DNA from: UBA1858 sp039182865
GTDB lineage: Bacteria; Pseudomonadota; Gammaproteobacteria; UBA4575
NCBI GenBank assembly: GCA_039182865.1
Contig: JBCDBX010000096.1
Location: 1 to 6,428 of the forward strand
DNA: 6,428 bases
Direction: 5' to 3'
Part shown: piece after piece, positions 1-6,428 of the stretch
How positions within the stretch are numbered: position 1 is the stretch's first letter
How the letters are laid out: every line of letters begins with the position of its first letter
Notes under the pieces: model-generated
What the model was told of the DNA's origin: nothing
Database searches by the model: none
Seen by the model: the letters and a program-made list of their open reading frames with translations, nothing else
Translations under genes and position numbers: made by a program

Positions 1-696
1 GTCTTTACCCATTTTTTCAAGCATCTCAGTGTTCATCAATTTACTTAAATCTAAGTTCTTAGCAGCTGCACCAATCTGTTGAAGTAACTCATCAATGATT
101 TGTTTCGAGATTTCTTCTGAAGTACCCCCAGAACTTCCTCCCAAATTGGTCATTTGAACTCGAGGTAATTTAGTTTTTAAAGTTTGGCCTTTGACCATGC
201 TAGATGAGGCCATCACTTCACCGTTTTGAATGACTAAGTTTTGGATGATGATTTTGGGTCCGGAACTTCCGCTACTACTTTCAGAGGAAGAACTACCTGA
301 AGAAGATGACTCAACATTTTTCTTAATTGCATCAACATTACTTCCATTCGCACTTAATTCATAGTTGATAGAAGGACCATCTAATAACACTTCTTTGATA
401 ACAATAAGATCTGTAGACAATCGACTGGTATCAATCTGCACTCTTGTTTTATTCATACTAAATAAGTAATCACTATCAAACCCCTTGGGATTACCTACTT
501 TAAAGTTGTCAATTGTGGCCGACCCTTCTGTTAACTTTATACTTACACTTCCTACATCAACCGAAGTGCCCGTCACTTCAGAACCATTTTTCTCAATCGC
601 CGACTTTACAATACTGTCAAGATTGCCTAGCACGTAGTAAACACCTGCTGCTACGATTGCTATCAATATAATTAGAACAATAAGTACCTTTTTCAT
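1..696 (-). CDS. AsmA-like membrane-anchored periplasmic protein, 3' end cut by window edge
   Basis: An open frame of 232 codons runs from ATG at 696 to base 1 without a stop, so the C-terminus lies outside the window. The start is supported by a weak Shine-Dalgarno-like GTGAG about 10 bases upstream and by what follows: two lysines, then one hydrophobic segment at about residues 4-23, typical of an N-terminal inner-membrane anchor. The rest looks periplasmic. Residues 26-115 alternate short beta-like stretches with motifs such as 'GNPKGF' (68-73) and 'VLLDGPSINYE' (103-113), which I recognise from small AsmA/DUF748-like proteins, a group linked to outer-membrane lipid or envelope homeostasis. 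Residues 130-146 form a Ser/Gly linker, after which 'KIIIQNLVIQNGEV' (148-161) repeats the AsmA-like strand pattern. It lies 95 bases downstream of the pump genes on the same strand, so read-through is possible, but a functional link is not shown. The coding call is firm; the family call is from pattern memory and function is unknown. Confidence 0.82.
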   Translation of the reverse strand, partial: MKKVLIVLIILIAIVAAGVYYVLGNLDSIVKSAIEKNGSEVTGTSVDVGSVSIKLTEGSATIDNFKVGNPKGFDSDYLFSMNKTRVQIDTSRLSTDLIVIKEVLLDGPSINYELSANGSNVDAIKKNVESSSSGSSSSESSSGSSGPKIIIQNLVIQNGEVMASSSMVKGQTLKTKLPRVQMTNLGGSSGGTSEEISKQIIDELLQQIGAAAKNLDLSKLMNTEMLEKMGKD

Positions 697-738
697 ATTT
701 TTTTATCTCACTTAGTTCGCTTTAACATCTAACACATT

Positions 739-769
739 ACTATAGAACCATAATACACACCAATTGTAA
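739..769 (-). promoter_or_regulatory. Weak candidate sigma70-type promoter for the AsmA-like gene
   Basis: Reading the minus strand, TATAGT (744-739) matches five of six bases of the -10 consensus. TTACAA (769-764) is a poor -35 with a long 19-base spacer. Transcription would begin near 732 and give a leader of about 35 bases before the ATG at 696. A second -10-like hexamer, TATTAT (755-750), has an even less convincing -35. The whole 95-base gap is A/T-rich, so such matches are expected by chance. Confidence 0.22.
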
Positions 770-791
770 GTATTTTGATACTCCATCATTA

Positions 792-2207
792 TTATTTATA
801 AAAAGCCGTGCTGTCCCATCCTCCACCAAGCGCCTGGTATAGATCGACTACTGCGTTTATATACTGTTGTAACGCCTCCGATTCGCTTAATTCCACGCGA
901 AATAATGTACGCTCGGAATCTAATACTTCTAAATAATCCACTACGCCACCGTCATACCGAGCCCTTGATAAGCGCGCAGCATTTTTTGCAGCGACCAATT
1001 GCTGCTCATTTAATTCGTATTCCTGGCGAAATGTTCTTATAGCAATCAACGCATTTTCAACTTCTCTTAAAGCTTGTTGAAAAGTTTGTTCGTAAAGTAA
1101 TTGTGCTTGCTTCATTTTTTCAATCTCTATCTCAACCTGAGCACTCAAACGACCAGCATTAAAAATCGGAAACAGTACTCCTCCAAAAAGATTCCAGGTA
1201 CGCGCATCACTTGAATTCAAATCTGAAAGCTCTGTGCTTTCATAACCAAATTGCCCAGTTAATGAGAATGATGGATAACGCAAAGCTTCGGCCACTCCTA
1301 TTCTGGCGGTTTGCGCTTTGAGTTGTTCTTCTGCCGAAATGAGATCTGGTCTTCTTTGCAAAAGCTCTGAAGGGAGCCCTGTTGGAATATCTGGAGGAAA
1401 AGTCTGCTGCGTTAAATTTTTACCACGCTTTACCGGTCCAGGATTTCGACCTAATAATATTCTCAAGCCATTTTCTGTTTGAACGATTTGTCTTTGCAAG
1501 ATTGTGGTAGAAATTTCTGCATCCGCTTTTTCAATTTGAGCTTGATTCAAATCGAGCTCTGGTATGGTTCCCTTAGAAAATCTTGCCTCCATAATTTCTA
1601 AACTTTCTTGGCGTGAGTCCAAGGTTTCCTGCGAAATGATTAACTGGTTATCCAAATCTAGTAAAAGAAAATAAGTTGATGCAACTTCAGCAATCAATGA
1701 AATGGTAATCGTTTTATAAACCGCTTCTGTCGCAAGTAACTCTGCCAATTGCGCTTGGGTTGCCCTCCTTAGTTTCCCCCATACATCTACCTCATACGCC
1801 AAATCAAGTGTAGCTAAATAATTATCGTCAGTATCCGCACCTGGCAGTATTTCTCGGCTTTGACGTCCGCGCCCAACACTACCATTAGCATCGACCGTGG
1901 GAAATTGATCCGCTCGGACGACAGTCACTAACTTGCGCGCTTCTTCTATACGAGATAAGGCAATATTCAGATCTTTATTTTCCTCTAATGCCGTATTAAT
2001 TAAATCTTGTAATTGTGTATCTTGAAATAAATTCCACCACTCAAGATTCGCAAAAGAAGTTTGCTGTGCGTCAGACCCAACAAACTCATTAGGTACGTCA
2101 AATTCAGGCCTGGTATATTCAGGCCCCAATGCACAAGCTTGAATAATTAACAGCACAATTCCACAACAAGCTAATCTAATCTTAAGCATGTTGTTTTGAA
2201 GTGTCAT
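792..2207 (-). CDS. Outer-membrane factor lipoprotein of RND efflux pump (NodT/OprM/TolC-like)
   Basis: This encodes the trimeric outer-membrane channel through which the pump's substrates leave the cell. The 471 residues are normal for the family (about 450-490). A lipoprotein signal is visible: basic residues K9 and R11, a hydrophobic core and a lipobox-like 'IQAC' ending at Cys25, followed by Ala, which permits outer-membrane sorting. The family signature 'LGPEYTRP' follows at 27-34. Two outer-membrane efflux (OEP) repeats fill the rest, about 65-255 and 280-460. Hallmarks are 'YEVDVWGKLRR' (138-148), 'LLQRRPDLISAEEQL' (282-296), 'LFPIFNAGRL' (345-354) and 'RYDGGVVDYLEVLDSERTL' (417-435). 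Long Ala/Gln/Glu-rich helices fit the periplasmic alpha-barrel. The gene overlaps the transporter's 3' end by 26 bases and has no Shine-Dalgarno sequence, which suggests coupled translation. Met7 (ATG at 2189) is an alternative start that leaves an 8-base overlap and a more compact signal peptide. Function is confident; substrate is unknown. Confidence 0.95.
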   Translation of the reverse strand: MTLQNNMLKIRLACCGIVLLIIQACALGPEYTRPEFDVPNEFVGSDAQQTSFANLEWWNLFQDTQLQDLINTALEENKDLNIALSRIEEARKLVTVVRADQFPTVDANGSVGRGRQSREILPGADTDDNYLATLDLAYEVDVWGKLRRATQAQLAELLATEAVYKTITISLIAEVASTYFLLLDLDNQLIISQETLDSRQESLEIMEARFSKGTIPELDLNQAQIEKADAEISTTILQRQIVQTENGLRILLGRNPGPVKRGKNLTQQTFPPDIPTGLPSELLQRRPDLISAEEQLKAQTARIGVAEALRYPSFSLTGQFGYESTELSDLNSSDARTWNLFGGVLFPIFNAGRLSAQVEIEIEKMKQAQLLYEQTFQQALREVENALIAIRTFRQEYELNEQQLVAAKNAARLSRARYDGGVVDYLEVLDSERTLFRVELSESEALQQYINAVVDLYQALGGGWDSTAFYK

Positions 2208-5200
2208 TGTCAGAAGATTTTGTTTTCTTTGAAAACGTTTTCTCGATCAATACAAACAAGGCAGGCACAATTAACACACCCACGACAGTGGCAACAAACA
2301 TTCCACCAAAGACCGCCATTCCAATTACTTTTCTAGCTTCCGCACCTGCACCACTAGCAACAAGCAAAGGAAGAACACCTAAAATAAATGAGAATGATGT
2401 CATGAGAATCGGTCTGAACCGCTGTTTTGCGGCAGACATGGCGGCCTCAACCGCATCCATTCCTTTATCTGTAGCTACTTTAGCTACTTCAACAATCAAG
2501 ATTGCATTTTTCGCAGCCATACCAATCAGCATGACTAAGCCGATCTGCGCAAAGACATTGTTGACATAACTTTCACTTAATAAACGCGCAACATACAAAG
2601 CGCCCATTGCGCCAAAGATTGCAATAGGTGTTCCTAATAGAACGGATAACGGCAAGGTCCAACTCTCATATTGGGCTGCCAAAATTAGAAACACAAAAAG
2701 CAGCGCCATCACAAAAACAATAGCACCACTACCTTGTGATTCTTTTTCCTGATAAGACATATCTGTCCAGGCATAGGACATATCGGGAGGTAATGTTTCA
2801 GCCGCTACTCTCTCCAATGCTTGCAGTGCTTGGGCAGAACTATAACCAGCAGATGCTTGACCACTAACTTCCGCCGAACGATACAAATTAAAACGATTGG
2901 TAAATTCTGGCCCATACACTCGACTTGTCTCAACTAATGTCGACAGCGGCACCATATCTCCATCTTTATTTCTAACAAAGAAAGAACGTATAGACTCTTC
3001 ATCGACACGATATTCCGGTTCTGCTTGGACATATACTTTGTATAAACGTCCAAAGCGATTAAAGTCATTAATATAAGCTCCTCCCAAAAATGCACCTATT
3101 GTCGAATTTAGATCTGATAAGCTAACGCCCAGCTTTAAAGCTTTAGCTTTATCAATATCCAAATAAATTTGTGGTGCATTAGCACGAAACATACTATTTG
3201 CATTTGAAATTTCTGGCTGTTGATTCGCGGCCGCAATAAACTTTTGGGTCTGTTGCGCTAAATAAGAAGGCGCTTGTCCACTTCTATCCTGCAACATCAT
3301 AGTGAAACCAGCTCCGGTACCTAAACCTGGTATAGCGGGCGGGCCAAATGCAAAGGCCATACCACTGACAACCTCCGTAGCTAATCTTGCATTGATTCTT
3401 CGTGCCACATTTTGGGCATGATCTTTTGCTGACTGTCTTTCTTCCCAGTCTTTAAGCTGAATGAATACCATGGCGGCATTGGATTGGATGGTGCCAGTTA
3501 CAATATTATAGCCAGCCACCGAGGTTACATTCTCAATTGCCTCAAAATCAGACAATATCGCCTCTACTTGTTTTAAGGCCTTATCACTTCGTTGTAAAGA
3601 AGCACTATCAGGTAAAATAACGGCCGCCATTAAATATCCCTGATCTTCTTCTGGTACAAAACCAGAAGGAACTGCACTGAAAAGAAAGACCACACCCAGC
3701 AACAAACCCAAAAGCGCAAGAAGCGAAATTTTTATATGTTGGGTAAAAAAATAGGTCACCTTCATTACTTTGTCAGTGACATATTGGAACCCACGGTTAT
3801 AAGCAGCAAAGAATTTATCTAAAAAGCTCTTCTTCTCACTTGGTGGTTTAAGCAAAGAAGAAGCAAGTGCAGGACTTAGTGTTAACGCATTGATTGAGGA
3901 TATTGCAACAGCGACAGCTATCGTGATCGCAAATTGTTGATACAACATCCCTGTGATGCCACTCATTGCTGCAACAGGAAGAAAAACCGCAATCAAGGAA
4001 AGTGATGTTGCCACAATAGGCCCCGATACTTCCTTCATAGCTTCAATAGTGGCTTCCTTAGGTGCCATTCCTTTTTCAATTTTTGCACCCACCAGTTCTA
4101 CCACCACAATCGCATCGTCGACAACGATACCAATCGCCAGAACAAGGCCAAGCAATGAAAGTGTATTAATAGAAAAACCAAGTAATGGAAAAACTGCTAA
4201 CGCACCAATTAAAGAAACAGGGACCGTTAACGTTGGAATTAAAGTCGCACGGATATTTTGTAAGAATATAAAAACAACGAGGACAACTAACCCTACTGCT
4301 TGAAACAAAGTGATGACAATTTCGCGAATACCTGCAGATATTGGTTTCGTTGTATCCAATGCAACGACATATTCCATATCGTCAGGAAATTTTAGCGATA
4401 CTCGATCCATGGCCGCAAAGACTTTTTCGGCGACATCTAATCCATTTGCATCGGGTAGTTGAAAAATTTGCAAAACAGCCGTGTCTTTCCCATCCAATCT
4501 TGTTCTTAGCAAATAGTTCTGTGTACCCAACTCGATTCTTGCAACATCCTTAAGTAAGACCTGAGAACCGTCTGGATTAGACCTGACAACAACTTGTCCA
4601 AATTCTTCGGCATCTTGAAAACGACCTGCCGTTTCTACAGTAAAAGTAAATTCAGTATTTTCTGGTGCTGGTTCACTCCCTAACTTACCTGCAGGCACCA
4701 ATACGTTTTGCTCTTGTAACGCCTTGGTTATATCCGGAACAGTTAAACCTAACTTTGCAAGTTGATCTGGACGAATCCAAACACGCATGGCGTACTCGGA
4801 AACAAAGCCTCCGATAACCTCTGCTAATCCGACACCCTGAATTCTTGACAACTCATCGATGATGTTGATCGTTGCGTAATTATTGAGAAATTCTTGATCA
4901 TAAGATCCTTCAGGTGAAACCAAAGAAATAACCAATAGAGGGAAAGAGAGTTTTTTCTTTACTGTCACACCTTGACGCTTTGCTTCTTCAGGTAGATTAG
5001 ATTCTGCTTCTGAGACTCGATTTTGAGTCAGCATGGTGGCAGTATCTAAATCAGTCCCTACTTCAAACGAGACCGATAAGGTCATACGACCATCACTGGA
5101 GTTTACGGACTCCATATAAATCATATTTTCAACACCATTAACTTTTTGCTCAATGGGTGTCGTGATTGATTGCTCGACATTGACTGCGTTAGCGCCTGTG

Positions 5201-5346
5201 TATGACGCAGAAACAGAAACTATGGGAGGAGTAATTTCAGGATACTGCGCAATGGGCAACTTCCCCAAGGCTGTCAGGCCAAGGATTACAATAAAGATTG
5301 CAAGCACCATGGCAACTATTGGTCGTCTTACAAAGAACTCAGCCAT
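2182..5346 (-). CDS. RND multidrug efflux transporter, HAE-1 family (AcrB/MexF-like inner-membrane pump)
   Basis: This is the proton-driven inner-membrane pump, expected to act as a homotrimer. Its 1054 residues match the family (about 1030-1060). It starts with the canonical 'MAEFFVRRPI' and shows the twelve-helix layout: TM1 at about 9-29, TM2-6 at 340-492, TM7 at 540-560 and TM8-12 at 872-1034, with two large periplasmic loops forming the porter and docking domains. The proton relay is intact: Asp410/Asp411 in 'GIVVDDAIVVVE' (TM4), Lys946 in 'GMAAKNAIL' (TM10), and Arg976 and Thr983 around 'RFRPILMTS' (TM11), corresponding to AcrB D407/D408, K940, R971 and T978. The loop 'AGYNIVTGTIQSN' (611-623) replaces AcrB's Phe/Gly switch loop and looks more MexF-like. 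The C-terminal tail from about 1040 is hydrophilic and Lys/Ser-rich. An AAGG lies 11 bases before the ATG. The gene is 51 bases after the adaptor and overlaps the outer-membrane factor. Substrates cannot be assigned from sequence; toxic organic compounds or antibiotics are the family norm. Confidence 0.97.
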   Translation of the reverse strand: MAEFFVRRPIVAMVLAIFIVILGLTALGKLPIAQYPEITPPIVSVSASYTGANAVNVEQSITTPIEQKVNGVENMIYMESVNSSDGRMTLSVSFEVGTDLDTATMLTQNRVSEAESNLPEEAKRQGVTVKKKLSFPLLVISLVSPEGSYDQEFLNNYATINIIDELSRIQGVGLAEVIGGFVSEYAMRVWIRPDQLAKLGLTVPDITKALQEQNVLVPAGKLGSEPAPENTEFTFTVETAGRFQDAEEFGQVVVRSNPDGSQVLLKDVARIELGTQNYLLRTRLDGKDTAVLQIFQLPDANGLDVAEKVFAAMDRVSLKFPDDMEYVVALDTTKPISAGIREIVITLFQAVGLVVLVVFIFLQNIRATLIPTLTVPVSLIGALAVFPLLGFSINTLSLLGLVLAIGIVVDDAIVVVELVGAKIEKGMAPKEATIEAMKEVSGPIVATSLSLIAVFLPVAAMSGITGMLYQQFAITIAVAVAISSINALTLSPALASSLLKPPSEKKSFLDKFFAAYNRGFQYVTDKVMKVTYFFTQHIKISLLALLGLLLGVVFLFSAVPSGFVPEEDQGYLMAAVILPDSASLQRSDKALKQVEAILSDFEAIENVTSVAGYNIVTGTIQSNAAMVFIQLKDWEERQSAKDHAQNVARRINARLATEVVSGMAFAFGPPAIPGLGTGAGFTMMLQDRSGQAPSYLAQQTQKFIAAANQQPEISNANSMFRANAPQIYLDIDKAKALKLGVSLSDLNSTIGAFLGGAYINDFNRFGRLYKVYVQAEPEYRVDEESIRSFFVRNKDGDMVPLSTLVETSRVYGPEFTNRFNLYRSAEVSGQASAGYSSAQALQALERVAAETLPPDMSYAWTDMSYQEKESQGSGAIVFVMALLFVFLILAAQYESWTLPLSVLLGTPIAIFGAMGALYVARLLSESYVNNVFAQIGLVMLIGMAAKNAILIVEVAKVATDKGMDAVEAAMSAAKQRFRPILMTSFSFILGVLPLLVASGAGAEARKVIGMAVFGGMFVATVVGVLIVPALFVLIEKTFSKKTKSSDNDTSKQHA

Positions 5347-5353
5347 TTGTTTG

Positions 5354-5388
5354 TGTGCCTTGAAATATGTTGTTCATAAACTGGCACA
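5354..5388 (-). promoter_or_regulatory. Possible hairpin covering the transporter ribosome binding site
   Basis: In the 51-base gap between adaptor and transporter, the transcript has TGTGCC (5388-5383) and its perfect complement GGCACA (5359-5354), 23 bases apart. Inside, TGAA (5376-5373) can pair with TTCA (5364-5361) around an 8-base loop. The only Shine-Dalgarno-like sequence for the transporter, AAGG (5361-5358), falls across these pairs: its GG is in the outer stem. The 5' arm starts 10 bases past the adaptor stop codon, within reach of a terminating ribosome. Both stems are short, so this is a suggestion read by eye, not a folded structure. Confidence 0.3.
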
Positions 5389-5397
5389 TAAAATAAT

Positions 5398-6428
5398 TTA
5401 GTTAACCGAAGCAGACACGGGCTTGACTGTCATACCATTTCGCAACTTTAATATCCCATCCACCGCCACTTGCTCACCCACTTTTAATCCATCTTCAACT
5501 ATGACCATTGTTTCATAGTGTGGGCCAAGCTTTATTTCGCGAACATTTACTAAACCACTCTCGTCAACCACAAAGACTTGAAAATTACTTTGTAACTCAC
5601 TGACGGCTTTTTCTGGAATAAGAATCGCGTCTTCTCGAATCTCAATAACACCAATCAGTCGTGCAAATTGCCCCGCAATGATCAGAGTATCGGGATTTGG
5701 AAAATCAGCTTCTAGCGTTAATGTTCCTGTGGCAGGATTAATCGCTGCTTCATAACTTGTCACTTTCCCTGGATATTCATATTCAGTGCCATCGGCCAAA
5801 ATCAATTTAAGCGGGCTTCGCTGATGTTGTTTATCGATTTCTTGTTCTCTATTTTTACCAATAAGACTGCGCGCAAATCTTAAGTAATCTCTTTCATTAA
5901 CCGAAAACTTCACTCGAATTGGGTCTGTCTGGGAGACATAGTTAAGAATGACAGGGTTAGGATCTTTTCCTACATATTCACCTATTTTGGCATTGGTCAA
6001 GCCTATGCGACCTGAAATAGGCGCAAGAATCTTTGTATAACCTAATTCAATATTGGCTTGCTCTAATCTTGCTTTTGCCACTTGCACACCACTTTGGGCT
6101 GCCTCAAATTGAGCTTGTGCGGAATCCAGGTCTTGTTGACTAACAGCATTTATTGCCGCTAGTGGTTCGATTCTATCGAGATCACTCTTAGCCTTTGTCA
6201 AAGCGGTCATCGCTTCAGACACTCCTCCCTCAGCTTCTACGACTTTTGCATCGAATGGCCGCGTGTCGATCGTGTATAAAAGTTGTCCTTCAGTCACATT
6301 GCGACCTTCTTCAAAATTCATGCTTTCCAAGGTCCCATCAACGCGAGCACGAATAGGTATATCCCTAGAGCCATAAGTTTGACCAATCATTTCGATAGAT
6401 ATAGGAACGTCTTGAGATATTGCTTTAA
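5398..6428 (-). CDS. RND efflux periplasmic adaptor (membrane fusion protein, HlyD/AcrA-like), 5' end cut by window edge
   Basis: The adaptor links the inner-membrane pump to the outer-membrane channel. There are 342 visible residues before the TAA at 5400-5398. The first in-window ATG (6390) is probably internal: the frame stays open upstream to the edge and encodes 'KAISQDVPISIE', the usual first strand of the family just before 'GQTYGSRDIPIRARVDG'. The signal peptide or lipobox and roughly 30-50 residues are therefore missing. Counting from that Met, the parts are: first half of the lipoyl domain 12-42 ('RARVDGTLESMNFEEG'), alpha-helical hairpin about 45-113, second lipoyl half 115-140 ('LGYTKILAPISGRIG'), beta-barrel about 150-250 including 'ATGTLTLEADFPNP' (220-233) and 'GQFARL' (240-245), and membrane-proximal domain about 255-325 ('ILIPEKAVSE', 'GLKVGEQVAVDGILKLRNGM'). 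It is the first pump gene visible, 51 bases ahead of the transporter. The operon promoter and any regulator must lie beyond the right edge. Confidence 0.95.
   Translation of the reverse strand, partial: KAISQDVPISIEMIGQTYGSRDIPIRARVDGTLESMNFEEGRNVTEGQLLYTIDTRPFDAKVVEAEGGVSEAMTALTKAKSDLDRIEPLAAINAVSQQDLDSAQAQFEAAQSGVQVAKARLEQANIELGYTKILAPISGRIGLTNAKIGEYVGKDPNPVILNYVSQTDPIRVKFSVNERDYLRFARSLIGKNREQEIDKQHQRSPLKLILADGTEYEYPGKVTSYEAAINPATGTLTLEADFPNPDTLIIAGQFARLIGVIEIREDAILIPEKAVSELQSNFQVFVVDESGLVNVREIKLGPHYETMVIVEDGLKVGEQVAVDGILKLRNGMTVKPVSASVN

Noticed and set aside
769..782. Inverted repeat AGTAT/ATACT just past the outer-membrane factor stop, considered as a terminator
   Set aside because: The stem is only five A/T-rich base pairs, and no T-run follows in the direction of transcription.
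2201..2569. Plus-strand open frame of 122 codons inside the transporter
   Set aside because: It lies antisense to the well-conserved C-terminal half of the RND gene. Its protein is low-complexity Ala/Thr/Ile and has no recognisable domain.
3953..4303. Plus-strand open frame of 116 codons inside the transporter
   Set aside because: It is antisense to the TM2-TM6 region. Its Thr/Ile/Ala-rich composition is a by-product of the hydrophobic codons on the opposite strand.
4341..4553. Plus-strand open frame of 70 codons
   Set aside because: It is antisense to a conserved porter-domain segment, with no domain and no ribosome binding site worth noting.
5153..5401. Plus-strand open frame of 82 codons spanning the transporter start and the spacer
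   Set aside because: It is mostly antisense to the conserved transporter N-terminus, and its product has no recognisable features.
792..6428. Assigning a named pump such as acrAB, mexAB-oprM or mexEF-oprN
   Set aside because: The gene order and motifs fit several HAE-1 pumps. No regulator is visible, and the pocket residues match none of these well enough by eye to justify a symbol.

Overview
This window holds one complete-looking efflux-pump gene set and part of a neighbouring gene, all read from the minus strand. In transcription order (right to left) they are a periplasmic adaptor (membrane fusion protein) cut by the right edge, a 1054-residue inner-membrane RND transporter of the HAE-1 (AcrB/MexB/MexF) type, and a 471-residue outer-membrane factor lipoprotein of the NodT/OprM type. 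After a 95-base gap comes the start of a membrane-anchored, AsmA-like protein that runs off the left edge. A tripartite RND pump with an outer-membrane channel means a Gram-negative (diderm) host. The A/T-leaning codon use and protein style suggest a gammaproteobacterium of modest GC content, but nothing here fixes the genus.

Layout: 1-696 is the 5' part (232 codons) of the AsmA-like gene. 697-791 is a short intergenic gap with only a weak candidate promoter and no convincing terminator. 792-2207 is the outer-membrane factor. 2182-5346 is the RND transporter, overlapping the outer-membrane factor by 26 bases. 5347-5397 is a 51-base spacer with a possible hairpin over the transporter's ribosome binding site. 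5398-6428 is the adaptor, open to the right edge.

The three pump genes have no room for internal promoters and are very likely co-transcribed from a promoter beyond the right edge. The transporter would bind substrates in its periplasmic porter domain and export them using proton influx through its Asp-Asp/Lys relay. The adaptor would bridge it to the outer-membrane channel. No regulator of the pump lies inside the window, so inducer and substrates cannot be read from it.

I did not find evidence of a novel system, mobile element, CRISPR array or RNA gene. The points that merit a second look are modest: the adaptor's true start lies outside the window; the transporter has lost several of the phenylalanines that line the AcrB drug pocket; a hairpin may couple adaptor and transporter translation; and the downstream AsmA-like gene carries a nearly pure serine linker.
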